Assembly: GCF_031143425.1 (NCBI RefSeq)
Contig: NW_027150011.1
Span: 1-64,000, forward strand
DNA length: 64,000 bases
From: Pleurodeles waltl
Lineage: Eukaryota > Chordata > Amphibia > Caudata > Salamandridae
Direction of reading: 5' to 3'
The translations under genes were made by a program, and so were the position numbers. Under the pieces are notes generated by a model that was given only the letters and a program-made list of their open reading frames with translations, was not told where the DNA came from and searched no databases. Below are positions 46,777-59,793 of the stretch, piece after piece (position 1 is the stretch's first letter; each line of letters begins with the position of its first letter).

Positions 46777-47925
46777 TCACCCCATCTTGGATTCCCCTAG
46801 GTCTCTAGTTTTCAGAAATGCACAGGTTTGGTAGGTTTCCCTAGTTGGCGGCTGAGCTACAGGCCAAAATCTACAGGTAGGCACTTTGCAAAAAACACCT
46901 CTGTTTTCCTTCAAAAATTTGGCTGTGTCCACGTTGCGCTTTGGGGCGTTTCCTGTCGCGGGCGCTAGGCCTACCCACGCAAGTGAGGTATCATTTTTAT
47001 TGGGAGACGTGGGGGAACGCTGGGTGGAAGGAAATTTGTGGCTCCTCTCAGATTCCAGAACTTTCCGCCACAGAAATGTGAGGAATATGTGTTTTTTTAG
47101 CCAAATTTTGAGGTTTGCAAAGGATTCTGGGTAACAGAACCTGGTCCGAGCCACACAAGCCACCCCATCTTGGATTCCCCTAGGTCTCTAGTTTTCAGAA
47201 ATGCACAGGTTTGGTAGGTTTCACTAGGTGGTGGCTGAGCTACAGGCCAAAATCTACAGGTAGGCACTTTGCAAAAAACACCTCTGTTTTCCTTAAAAAA
47301 TTTGGCTGTGTCCACGTTGCGCTTTGGGGCGTTTCCTGTCGCGGGCGCTAGGCCTACCCACACAAGTGAGGTATCATTTTTATGGGGAGACGTGGGGGAA
47401 CGCTGGGTGGAAGGAAATTTGTGCCTCCTCTCAGATTCCAGAACTTTCTGCCACAGAAATGTGAGGAACATGTGTTTTTTTAGCCAAATTTTGAGGTTTG
47501 CAAAGGATTCTGGGTAACAGAACCTGGTCCGAGCCACACAAGTCACCCCATCTTGGATTCCCCTAGGTCTCTAGTTTTCAGAAATGCAGAGGTTTGGTAG
47601 GTTTTCCTAGGTGCCGGCTGAGCTACAGGCCAAAATCTACAGGTAGGCACTTTGCAAAAAACACCTCTGTTTTCCTTCAAAAATTTGGCTGTGTCCACGT
47701 TGCGCTTTGGGGCGTTTCCTGTCACGGGCGCTAGGCCTACCCACACAAGTGAGGTATCATTTATATTGGGAGATGTGGGGGAACGCTGGGTGGAAGGAAA
47801 TTTGTGGCTCCTCTCAGATTCCAAAACTTTCTGCCACAGAAATGTGAGGAACATGTGTTTTTTTAGCCAAATTTTGAGGTTTGCAAAGGATTCTGGGTAA
47901 CAGAACCTGGTCCGAGCCACACAAG
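46777..47925 (+). repeat. Linking monomers between five-mer blocks
   Basis: Three monomers: 46777 (cctagttggcgg, cccacgcaag, tattggg, aagccacc), 47160 (cactaggtgg, cttaaaaaa, gtgcctcc, private tatgggg) and 47543 (gtgccggctg, tatattggg, private atgcagagg). The same succession recurs from 60943 and 63241, and in part from 52137. Confidence 0.8.
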
Positions 47926-49839
47926 TCACCCCATCTTGGATTCCCCTAGGTCTCTAGTTTTCAGTAATGCACAGGTTTGGTAGGTTTCCCTAGGTGGCGG
48001 CTGAGCTACAGGCCAAAATCTACAGGTAGGCACTTTGCAAAAAACACCTCTGTTTTCCTTCAAAAATTTGTCTGTGTCCACGTTGCGCTTTGGGGAGTTT
48101 CCTGTCGCGGGCGCTAGGCCTACCCACACAAGTGAGGTATCATTTTTATCGGGAGACGTGGGGGAACGCTGGGTGGAAGGAAATTTGTGGCTCCTCTCAG
48201 ATTCCAGAACTTTCTGCCACAGAAATGTGAGGAACATGTGTTTTTTTAGCCAAATTTTGAGGTTTGCAAAGGATTCTGGGTAACAGAACCTGGTCCGAGC
48301 CACACAAGTCACCCCATCTTGGATTCCCCTAGGTCTCTAGTTTTCAGTAATGCACAGGTTTGGTAGGTTTCCCTAGGTGGCGTCTGAGCTACAGGCCAAA
48401 ATCTACAGGTAGGCACTTTGCAAAAAACACCTCTGTTTTCCTTCAAAAATTTGGCTGTGTCCACGTTGCGCTTTGGGGAGTTTCCTGTCGCGGGCGCTAG
48501 GCCTACCCACACAAGTGAGGTATCATTTTTATAGGGAGACGTGGGGGAACGCTGGGTGGAAGGAAATTTGTGGCTCCTCTCAGAATCCAGAACTTTCTGC
48601 CACAGAAATGTGAGGAACATGTGTTTTTTTAGCCAAATTTTGAGGTTTGCAAAGGATTCTGGGTAACAGAACCTGGTCCGAGCCACACAAGTCACCCCAT
48701 CTTGGATTCCCCTAGGTATCTAGTTTACGGAAATGCACAGGCTTGGTAGGTTTCCCTAGTTGGCGGCTGAGCTACAGGCCAAAATCTACAGGTAGGCACT
48801 TTGCCAAAAACACCTCTGTTTTCCTTCAAAAATGTGGCTGTGTCCACGTTGCGCTTTGGGGCGTTTCCTGTTGCGGGCGCTAGGAATACCCACACAAGTG
48901 AGATATCATTTTTATCGGGAGACGTAGGGGAACGCTGGGTGGAAGGAAATTTGTGGCTCCTCTCAGATTCCAGGACTTTCCGACACAGAAATGTGAGGAA
49001 TATGTGTTTTTTTAGCCAAATTTTGAGGTTTGCAAAGGATTCTGGGTAACAGAACCTGGTCCGAGCCACACAAGTCACCCCATCTTGGATTCCCCTAGGT
49101 CTCTAGTTTTCAGTAATGCACAGGTTTGGTAGGTTTCCCTAGGTGGCGGCTGAGCTACAGGCCAAAATCTACAGGTAGGCACTTTGCAAAAAACACCTCT
49201 GTTTTCCTTAAAAAATTTGGCTGTGTCCACGTTGCGCTTTGGGGCGTTTCCTGTCGCGGGCGCTAGGCCTACCCACACAAGTGAGGTATCATTTTTATTG
49301 GGAGACGTGGGGGAACGCTGGGTGGAAGGGAATTTGTGCCTCCTCTCAGATTCCAGAAGTTTCTGCCACAGAAATGTGAGGAACATGTGTTTTTTTAGCC
49401 AAATTTTGAGGTTTGCAAAGGATTCTGGGTAACAGAACCTGGTCCGAGCCACACAAGTCACCCCATCTTGGATTCCCCTAGGTCTCTAGTTTTCAGAAAT
49501 GCACAGGTTTGGTAGGTTTCCCTAGGTGGCGGCTGAGCTACAGGCCAAAATCTACAGGTAGGCACTTTGAAAAAATACCTCTGTTTTCCTTCAAAAAGTT
49601 GGCTGTGTCCACGTTGCGCTTTGGGGCGTTTCCTGTCGCGGGCGCTAGGCCTACCCACACAAGTGAGGTATCATTTTTATCGGGAGATGTGGGGGAACGC
49701 TGGGTGGAAGGAAATTTGTGGCTCCTCTCAGATTCCAGAACTTTCTGCCACAGAAATGTGAGGAACATGTGTTTTTTTAGCCAAATTTTGAGGTTTGCAA
49801 AGGATTCTGGGTAACAGAACCTGGTCCGAGCCACACAAG
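47926..49839 (+). repeat. Second five-monomer HOR, copy 1
   Basis: Monomers 47926, 48309, 48692, 49075 and 49458; 1914 bp. Landmarks: ggggagtttcc (first and second), ttttataggg with cagaatcc (second), caggcttgg with gagatatc and ccaggactt (third), ggaagggaattt (fourth), tttgaaaaaatacc (fifth, 382 bp). Confidence 0.93.
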
Positions 49840-51753
49840 TCACCCCATCTTGGATTCCCCTAGGTCTCTAGTTTTCAGAAATGCACAGGTTTGGTAGGTT
49901 TCCCTAGGTGGCGGCTGAGCTACAGGCCAAAATCTACAGGTAGGCACTTTGCAAAAAACACCTCTGTTTTCCTTCAAAAATTTGGCTGTGTCCACGTTGC
50001 GCTTTGGGGAGTTTCCTGTCGCGGGCGCTAGGCCTACCCACACAAGTGAGGTATCATTTTTATCGGGAGACGTGGGGGAACGCTGGGTGGAAGGTAATTT
50101 GTGGCTCCTCTCAGATTCCAGAACTTTCTGCCACAGAAATGTGAGGAACATGTGTTTTTTTAGCCAAATTTTGAGGTTTGCAAAGGATTCTGGGTAACAG
50201 AACCTGGTCCGAGCCACACAAGTCACCCCATCTTGGATTCCCCTAGGTCTCTAGTTTTCAGTAATGCACAGGTTTGGTAGGTTTCCCTAGGTGGCGTCTG
50301 AGCTACAGGCCAAAATCTACAGGTAGGCACTTTGCAAAAAACACCTCTGTTTTCCTTCAAAAATTTGGCTGTGTCCACGTTGCGCTTTGGGGAGTTTCCT
50401 GTCGCGGGCGCTAGGCCTACCCACACAAGTGAGGTATCATTTTTATAGGGAGACGTGGGGGAACGCTGGGTGGAAGGAAATTTGTGGCTCCTCTCAGAAT
50501 CCAGAACTTTCTGCCACAGAAATGTGAGGAACATGTGTTTTTTTAGCCAAATTTTGAGGTTTGCAAAGGATTCTGGGTAACAGAACCTGGTCCGAGCCAC
50601 ACAAGTCACCCCATCTTGGATTCCCCTAGGTATCTAGTTTACGGAAATGCACAGGCTTGGTAGGTTTCCCTAGTTGGCGGCTGAGCTACAGGCCAAAATC
50701 TACAGGTAGGCACTTTGCCAAAAACACCTCTGTTTTCCTTCAAAAATGTGGCTGTGTCCACGTTGCGCTTTGGGGCGTTTCCTGTTGCGGGCGCTAGGAA
50801 TACCCACACAAGTGAGATATCATTTTTATCGGGAGACGTAGGGGAACGCTGGGTGGAAGGAAATTTGTGGCTCCTCTCAGATTCCAGGACTTTCCGACAC
50901 AGAAATGTGAGGAATATGTGTTTTTTTAGCCAAATTTTGAGGTTTGCAAAGGATTCTGGGTAACAGAACCTGGTCCGAGCCACACAAGTCACCCCATCTT
51001 GGATTCCCCTAGGTCTCTAGTTTTCAGTAATGCACAGGTTTGGTAGGTTTCCCTAGGTGGCGGCTGAGCTACAGGCCAAAATCTACAGGTAGGCACTTTG
51101 CAAAAAACACCTCTGTTTTCCTTAAAAAATTTGGCTGTGTCCACGTTGCGCTTTGGGGCGTTTCCTGTCGCGGGCGCTAGGCCTACCCACACAAGTGAGG
51201 TATCATTTTTATTGGGAGACGTGGGGGAACGCTGGGTGGAAGGGAATTTGTGCCTCCTCTCAGATTCCAGAAGTTTCTGCCACAGAAATGTGAGGAACAT
51301 GTGTTTTTTTAGCCAAATTTTGAGGTTTGCAAAGGATTCTGGGTAACAGAACCTGGTCCGAGCCACACAAGTCACCCCATCTTGGATTCCCCTAGGTCTC
51401 TAGTTTTCAGAAATGCACAGGTTTGGTAGGTTTCCCTAGGTGGCGGCTGAGCTACAGGCCAAAATCTACAGGTAGGCACTTTGAAAAAATACCTCTGTTT
51501 TCCTTCAAAAAGTTGGCTGTGTCCACGTTGCGCTTTGGGGCGTTTCCTGTCGCGGGCGCTAGGCCTACCCACACAAGTGAGGTATCATTTTTATCGGGAG
51601 ATGTGGGGGAACGCTGGGTGGAAGGAAATTTGTGGCTCCTCTCAGATTCCAGAACTTTCTGCCACAGAAATGTGAGGAACATGTGTTTTTTTAGCCAAAT
51701 TTTGAGGTTTGCAAAGGATTCTGGGTAACAGAACCTGGTCCGAGCCACACAAG
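49840..51753 (+). repeat. Second five-monomer HOR, copy 2
   Basis: Monomers 49840, 50223, 50606, 50989 and 51372. The last four look identical to 48309-49839 over about 1.53 kb. The first differs from 47926 (ggaaggtaattt here, aatttgtctg there), so the recent event probably covers the four shared monomers and one flank. Confidence 0.93.
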
Positions 51754-54049
51754 TCACCCCATCTTGGATTCCCCTAGGTCTCTAGTTTTCAGAAATGCAC
51801 AGGTTTGGTAGGTTTCCCTAGGTGGCGGCTGAGCTACAGGCCAAAATCTACAGGTAGGCACTTTGCAAAAAACACCTCTGTTTTCCTTCAAAAAGTTGGC
51901 TGTGTCCACGTTGCGCTTTGAGGCGTTTCCTGTCGCGGGCGCTAGGCCTACCCACACAAATGATGTATCATTTTTATCAGGAGACGTGGGGGAACGCTGG
52001 GTGGAAGGAAATTTGTGGCTCCTCTCAGATTCCAGAACTTTCTGCCACAGAAATGTGAGGAAAATGGGTTTTTTTAGCCAAATTTTGAGGTTTGCAAAGG
52101 ATTCTGTGTAACAGAAACTGGTCCGAGCCACACAAGTCACCCCATCTTGGAATCCCCTAGGTCTCTAGTTTTCAGAAATGCACAGGTTTGGTAGGTTTCC
52201 CTAGTTGGCGGCTGAGCTACAGGCCAAAATCTACAGGTAGGCACTTTGCAAAAAACACCTCTGTTTTCCTTCAAAAATTTGGCTGTGTCCACGTTGCGCT
52301 TTGGGGCGTTTCCTGTCGCGGGCGCTAGGCCTACCCACGCAAGTGAGGTATCATTTTTATCGGGAGACGTGGGGGAACGCTGGGTGGAAGGAAATTTGTG
52401 GCTCCTCTCAGATTCCAGAACTTTCCGCCACAGAAATGTGAGGAATATGTGTTTTTTTAGCCAAATTTTGAGGTTTGCAAAGGATTCTGGGTAACAGAAC
52501 CTGGTCCGAGCCACACAAGCCACCCCATCTTGGATTCCCCTAGGTCTCTAGTTTTCAGAAATGCACAGGTTTGGTAGGTTTCACTAGGTGGTGGCTGAGC
52601 TACAAGCCAAAATCTACAGGTAGGCACTTTGCAAAAAACACCTCTGTTTTCCTTAAAAAATTTGGCTGTGTCCACGTTGCGCTTTGGGGCGTTTCCTGTC
52701 GCGGGCGCTAGGCCTACCCACACAAGTGAGGTATCATTTTTATCGGGAGACGTGGGGGAACGCTGGGTGGAAGGAAATTTGTGCCTCCTCTCAGATTCCA
52801 GAACTTTCTGCCACAGAAATGTGAGGAACATGTGTTTTTTTAGCCAAATTTTGAGGTTTGCAAAGGATTCTGGGTAACAGAACCTGGTCCGAGCCAGACA
52901 AGTCACCCCATCTTGGATTCCCCTAGGTCTCTAGTTTTCAGAAATGCACAGGTTTGGTAGGCTTCCCTAGGTGGCGGCTGAGCTACAGGCCAAAATCTAC
53001 ATGTAGGCACTTTGCAAAAAACACCTCTGTTTTCCTTCAAAAATTTGGCTGTGTCCACGTTGTGCTTTGGGGAGTTTCCTGTCGCGGGCGCTAGGCCTAC
53101 CCACACAAGTGAGGTATCATTTTTATCGGGAGACGTGGGGGAACGCTGGGTGGAAGGAAATTTGTGGCTCCTCTCAGATTCCAGAACTTTCTGCCACAGA
53201 AATGTGAGGAACATGTGTTTTTTTAGCCAAATTTTGAGGTTTGCAAAGGATTCTGGGTAACAGAACCTGGTCCGAGCCACACAAGCCACCCCATCTTGGA
53301 TTCCCCTAGGTCTCTAGTTTTCAGAAATGCACAGGTTTGGTAGGTTTTCCTAGGTGGCGGCTGAGCTACAGGCCAAAATCTACACGTAGGCACTTTGCAA
53401 AAAACACCTCTGTTTTCCTTCAAAAATTTGGCTGTGTCCACGTTGGCTTTGGGGCGTTTCCTGTCGCGGGCGCTAGGCCTACCCACACAAGTGAGGTATC
53501 ATTTATATCGGGAGATGTGGGGGAACGCTGGGTGGAAGGAAATTTGTGGCTCCTCTCAGATTCCAGAACTTTCTGCCACAGAAATGTGAGGAACATGTGT
53601 TTTTTTAGCCAAATTTTGAGGTTTGCAAAGGATTCTGGGTAACAGAACCTGGTCCGAGCCACACAAGTCACCCCATCTTGGATTCCCCTAGGTCTCTAGT
53701 TTTCAGAAATGCACAGGTTTGGTAGGTTTCCCTAGGTGGCGGCTGAGCTACAGGCCAAAATCTACAGGTAGGCACTTTGAAAAAATACCTCTGTTTTCCT
53801 TCAAAAAGTTGGCTGTGTCCACGTTGCGCTTTGGGGCGTTTCCTGTCGCGGGCGCTAGGCCTACCCACACAAGTGAGGTATCATTTTTATCGGGAGATGT
53901 GGGGGAACGCTGGGTGGAAGGAAATTTGTGGCTCCTCTCAGATTCCAGAACTTTCTGCCACAGAAATGTGAGGAACATGTGTTTTTTTAGCCAAATTTTG
54001 AGGTTTGCAAAGGATTCTGGGTAACAGAACCTGGTCCGAGCCACACAAG

Positions 54050-54432
54050 TCACCCCATCTTGGATTCCCCTAGGTCTCTAGTTTTCAGAAATGCACAGGT
54101 TTGGTAGGTTTCCCTAGGTGGCGGCTGAGCTACAGGCCAAAATCTACAGGTAGGCACTTTGCAAAAAACACCTCTGTTTTCCTCCAAAAAGTTGGCTGTG
54201 TCCACGTTGCGCTTTGAGGCGTTTCCTGTCGCGGGCGCTAGGCCTACCCACACAAGTGATGTATCATTTTTATCGGGAGACGTGGGGGAACGCTGGGTGG
54301 AAGGAAATTTGTGGCTCCTCTCAGATTCCAGAACTTTCCGCCACAGAAATGTGAGGAATATGTGTTTTTTTAGCCAAATTTTGAGGTTTGCAAAGGATTC
54401 TGGGTAACAGAACCTGGTCCGAGCCACACAAG
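54050..54432 (+). repeat. Chimeric monomer skipping one unit
   Basis: The left part matches 51754 (gctttgaggcg, private gtgatgtatc). The right part matches 52137 (tttccgccac, gaatatgtg, aagccacc). The switch lies between 54260 and 54339. Neighbours fit: 53668 matches 51372 and 54433 matches 52520, so exactly one monomer is missing relative to 51372-52902. Confidence 0.88.
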
Positions 54433-56346
54433 CCACCCCATCTTGGATTCCCCTAGGTCTCTAGTTTTCAGAAATGCACAGGTTTGGTAGGTTTCACTAG
54501 GTGGTGGCTGAGCTACAGGCCAAAATCTACAGGTAGGCACTTTGCAAAAAACACCTCTGTTTTCCTTAAAAAATTTGGCTGTGTCCACGTTGCGCTTTGG
54601 GGCGTTTCCTGTCGCGGGCGCTAGGCCTACCCACACAAGTGAGGTATCATTTTTATCGGGAGACGTGGGGGAACGCTGGGTGGAAGGAAATTTGTGCCTC
54701 CTCTCAGATTCCAGAACTTTCTGCCACAGAAATGTGAGGAACATGTGTTTTTTTAGCCAAATTTTGAGGTTTGCAAAGGATTCTGGGTAACAGAACCTGG
54801 TCCGAGCCACACAAGTCACCCCATCTTGGATTCCCCTAGGTCTCTAGTTTTCAGAAATGCACAGGTTTGGTAGGTTTTCCTAGGTGCCGGCTGAGCTACA
54901 GGCCAAAATCTACAGGTAGGCACTTTGCAAAAAACACCTCTGTTTTCCTTCAAAAATTTGGCTGTGTCCACGTTGCGCTTTGGGGCGTTTCCTGTCACGG
55001 GCGCTAGGCCTACCCACACAAGTGAGGTATCATTTATATCGGGAGATGTGGGGGAACGCTGGGTGGAAGGAAATTTGTGGCTCCTCTCAGATTCCAAAAC
55101 TTTCTGCCACAGAAATGTGAGGAACATGTGTTTTTTTAGCCAAATTTTGAGGTTTGCAAAGGATTCTGGGTAACAGAACCTGGTCCGAGCCAGACAAGTC
55201 ACCCCATCTTGGATTCCCCTAGGTCTCTAGTTTTCAGTAATGCACAGGTTTGGTAGGTTTCCCTAGGTGGCGGCTGAGCTACAGGCCAAAATCTACAGGT
55301 AGGCACTTTGCAAAAACACCTCTGTTTTCCTTCAAAAATTTGGCTGTGTCCACGTTGCGCTTTGGGGCATTTCCTGTCGCGGGCGCCAGGCCTACCCACA
55401 CAAGTGAGGTATCATTTTTATCGGGAGACGTGGGGGAACGCTGGGTGGAAGGAAATTTGTGGCTCCTCTCAGATTCCAGAACTTTCTGCCACAGAAATGT
55501 GAGGAACATGTGTTTTTTTAGCCAAATTTTGAGGTTTGCAAAGGATTCTGGGTAACAGAACCTGGTCCGAGCCACACAAGTCACCCCATCTTGGATTCCC
55601 CTAGGTCTCTAGTTTTCAGTAATGCACAGGTTTGGTAGGTTTCCCTAGGTGGCGGCTGAGCTACAGGCCAAAATCTACAGGTAGGCACTTTGCAAAAAAC
55701 ACCTCTGTTTTCCTTCAAAAATTTGGCTGTGTCCACGTTGCGCTTTGGGGAGTTTCCTGTCGCGGGCGCTAGGCCTACCCACACAAGTGAGGTATCATTT
55801 TTATCGGGAGACGTGGGGGAACGCTGGGTGGAAGGAAATTTGTGGCTCCTCTCAGATTCCAGAACTTTCTGCCACAGAAATGTGAGGAACATGTGTTTTT
55901 TTAGCCAAATTTTGAGGTTTGCAAAGGATTCTGGGTAACAGAACCTGGTCCGAGCCACACAAGCCACCCCATCTTGGATTCCCCTAGGTCTCTAGTTTTC
56001 AGAAATGCACAGGTTTGGTAGGTTTTCCTAGGTGGCGGCTGAGCTACAGGCCAAAATCTACAGGTAGGCACTTTGCAAAAAACACCTCTGTTTTCCTTCA
56101 AAAATTTGGCTGTGTCCACGTTGCGCTTTGGGGCGTTTCCTGTCGCGGGCGCTAGGCCTACCCACACAAGTGAGGTATCATTTTTATCGGGAGACGTGGG
56201 GGAACGCTGGGTGGAAGGAAATTTGTGGCTCCTCTCAGATTCCAGAACTTTCTGCCACAGAAATGTGAGGAACATGTGTTTTTTTAGCCAAATTTTGAGG
56301 TTTGCAAAGGATTCTGTGTAACAGAAACTGGTCCGAGCCACACAAG

Positions 56347-56729
56347 TCACCCCATCTTGGATTCCCCTAGGTCTCTAGTTTTCAGAAATGCACAGGTTTG
56401 GTAGGTTTCCCTAGTTGGCGGCTGAGCTACAGGCCAAAATCTACAGGTAGGCACTTTGCAAAAAACACCTCTGTTTTCCTTCAAAAATTTGGCTGTGTCC
56501 ACGTTGCGCTTTGGGGCGTTTCCTGTCGCGGGCGCTAGGCCTACCCACACAAGTGAGGTATCATTTTTATCGGGAGACGTGGGGGAACGCTGGGTGGAAG
56601 GAAATTTGTGCCTCCTCTCAGATTCCAGAACTTTCTGCCACAGAAATGTGAGGAACATGTGTTTTGTTAGCCAAATTTTGAAGTTTGCAAAGGATTCTGG
56701 GTAACAGAACCTGGTCCGAGCCACACAAG
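56347..56729 (+). repeat. Chimeric monomer, probable one-unit loss
   Basis: The left part matches the type at 52137 (cctagttggcgg, ccttcaaaaattt). The right part matches the type at 52520 (cccacacaag, gtgcctcc). The switch lies between about 56482 and 56549. It also has a private gttttgttagcc and gaagtttgc. Confidence 0.72.
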
Positions 56730-59700
56730 TCACCCCATCTTGGATTCCCCTAGGTCTCTAGTTTTCAGAAATGCACAGGTTTGGTAGGTTTTCCTAGGTG
56801 CCGGCTGAGCTACAGGCCAAAATCTACAGGTAGGCACTTTGCAAAAAACACCTCTGTTTTCCTTCAAAAATTTGGCTGTGTCCACGTTGCGCTTTGGGGC
56901 GTTTCCTGTCACGGGCGCTAGGCCTACCCACACAAGTGAGGTATCATTTATATCGGGAGATGTGGGGGAACGCTGGGTGGAAGGAAATTTGTGGCTCCTC
57001 TCAGATTCCAGAACTTTCTGCCACAGAAATGTGAGGAACATGTGTTTTTTTAGCCAAATTTTGAGGTTTGCAAAGGATTCTGGGTAACAGAACCTGGTCC
57101 GAGCCACACAAGTCACCCCATCTTGGATTCCCCTAGGTCTCTAGTTTTCAGTAATGCACAGGTTTGGTAGGTTTCCCTAGGTGGCGGCTGAGCTACAGGC
57201 CAAAATCTACAGGTAGGCACTTTGCAAAAAACACCTCTGTTTTCCTTCAAAAATTTGGCTGTGTCCACGTTGCGCTTTGGGGAGTTTCCTGTCGCGGGCG
57301 CTAGGCCTACCCACACAAGTGAGGTATAATTTTTATCGGGAGACGTGGGGGAACGCTGGGTGGAAGGAAATTTGTGGCTCCTCTCAGATTCTAGAACTTT
57401 CTGCCACAGAAATGTGAGGAACATGTGTTTTTTTAGCCAAATTTTGAGGTTTGCAAAGGATTCTGGGTAACAGAACCTGGTCCAGGCCACACAAGCCACC
57501 CCATCTTGGATTCCCCTAGGTCTCTAGTTTTCAGAAATGCACAGGTTTGGTAGGTTTTCCTAGGTGGCGGCTGAGCTACAGGCCAAAATCTACAGGTAGG
57601 CACTTTGCAAAAAACACCTCTGTTTTCCTTCAAAAATTTGGCTGTGTCCACGTTGTGCTTTGGGGCGTTTCCTGTCGCGGGCGCTAGGCCTACCCACACA
57701 AGTGAGGTATCATTTATATCGGGAGATGTGGGGGAACGCCTGGTGGAAGGAAATTTGTGGCTCCTCTCAGATTCCAGAACTTTCTGCCACAGAAATGTGA
57801 GGAACATGTGTTTTTTTAGCCAAATTTTGAGGTTTGCAAAGGATTCTGGGTAACAGAACCTGGTCCGAGCCACACAAGTCACCCCATCTTGGATTCCCCT
57901 AGGTCTCTAGTTTTCAGAAATGCACAGGTTTGGTAGGTTTCCCTAGGTGGCGGCTGAGCTACAGGCCAAAATCTACAGGTAGGCACTTTGCAAAAAACAC
58001 CTCTGTTTTCCTTAAAAAATTTGGCTGTGTCCACGTTGCGCTTTGGGGCGTTTCCTGTCGCGGGCGCTAGGCCTACCCACAAAAGTGAGGTATCATTTTT
58101 ATCGGGAGACGTGGGGGAACGCTGGGTGGAAGGAAATTTGTGCCTCCTCTCAGATTCCAGAACTTTCTGCCACAGAAATGTGAGGAACATGTGTTTTTTT
58201 AGCCAAATTTTGAGGTTTGCAAAGGATTCTGGGTAACAGAACCTGGTCCGAGCCACACAAGTCACCCCATCTTGGATTCCCCTAGGTCTCTAGTTTTCAG
58301 AAATGCACAGGTTTGGTAGGTTTTCCTAGGTGCCGGCTGAGCTACAGGCCAAAATCTACAGGTAGGCACTTTGCAAAAAACACCTCTGTTTTCCTTCAAA
58401 AATTTGGCTGTGTCCACGTTGCGCTTTGGGGCGTTTCCTGTCACGGGCGCTAGGCCTACCCACACAAGTGAGGTATCATTTATATCGGGAGATGTGGGGG
58501 AACGCTGGGTGGAAGGAAATTTGTGGCTCCCCTCAGATTCCAAAACTTTCTGCCACAGAAATGTGAGGAACATGTGTTTTTTTAGCCAAATTTTGAGGTT
58601 TGCAAAGGATTCTGGGTAACAGAACCTGGTCCGAGCCAGACAAGTCACCCCATCTTGGATTCCCCTAGGTCTCTAGTTTTCAGTAATGCACAGGTTTGGT
58701 AGGTTTCCCTAGGTGGCGGCTGAGCTACAGGCCAAAATCTACAGGTAGGCACTTTGCAAAAAACACCTCTGTTTTCCTTCAAAAATTTGGCTGTGTCCAC
58801 GTTGCGCTTTGGGGAGTTTCCTGTCACGGGCGCTAGGCCTACCCACACAAGTGAGGTATCATTTTTATCGGGAGACGTGGGGGAACGCTGGGTGGAAGGA
58901 AATTTGTGGCTCCTCTCAGATTCCAGAACTTTCTGCCACAGAAATGTGAGGAACATGTGTTTTTTTAGCCACATTTTGAGGTTTGCAAAGGATTCTGGGT
59001 AACAGAACCTGGTCCGAGCCACACAAGTCACCCCATCTTGGATTCCCCTAGGTCTCTAGTTTTCAGTAATGTACAGGTTTGGTAGGTTTCCCTAGGTGGC
59101 GGCTGAGCTACAGGCCAAAATCTACAGGTAGGCACTTTGCAAAAAACACCTCTGTTTTCCTTCAAAAATTTGGCTGTGTCCACGTTGCGCTTTGGGGAGT
59201 TTCCTGTCGCGGGCGCTAGGCCTACCCACACAAGTGAGGTATCATTTTTATCGGGAGACGTGGGGGAACGCTGGGTGGAAGGAAATTTGTGGCTCCTCTC
59301 AGATTCCAGAACTTTCTGCCACAGAAATGTGAGGAACATGTGTTTTTTTAGCCAAATTTTGAGGTTTGCAAAGGATTCTGGGTAACAGAACCTGGTCCGA
59401 GCCACACAAGCCACCCCATCTTGGATTCCCCTAGGTCTCTAGTTTTCAGAAATGCACAGGTTTGGTAGGTTTTCCTAGGTGGCGGCTGAGCTACAGGCCA
59501 AAATCTACAGGTAGGCACTTTGCAAAAAACACCTCTGTTTTCCTTCAAAAATTTGGCTGTGTCCACGTTGCGCTTTGGGGCGTTTCCTGTCGCGGGCGCT
59601 AGGCCTACCCACACAAGTGAGGTATCATTTATATCGGGAGATGTGGGGGAACGCTGGGTGGAAGGAAATTTGTGGCTCCTCTCAGATTCCAGAACTTTCT

Positions 59701-59793
59701 GCCACAGAAATGTGAGGAACATGTGTTTTTTTAGCCAAATTTTGAGGTTTGCAAAGGATTCTGGGTAACAGAACCTGGTCCGAGCCACACAAG

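Larger units (their letters stand above)
51754..59793 (+). repeat. Right mosaic domain, 21 monomers
   Basis: Monomers start at 51754, 52137, 52520, 52903, 53286, 53668, 54050, 54433, 54816, 55199, 55581, 55964, 56347, 56730, 57113, 57496, 57879, 58262, 58645, 59028 and 59411. The types are those of the neighbouring HORs but no fixed period repeats. Partial recurrences exist, for example 54816-55963 against 58262-59410, both with gagccagacaag and gtgccggctg. Length variants are 53286 (gttggcttt, 382 bp), 53668 (tttgaaaaaatacc, 382 bp) and 55199 (one A fewer, 382 bp). Confidence 0.85.
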
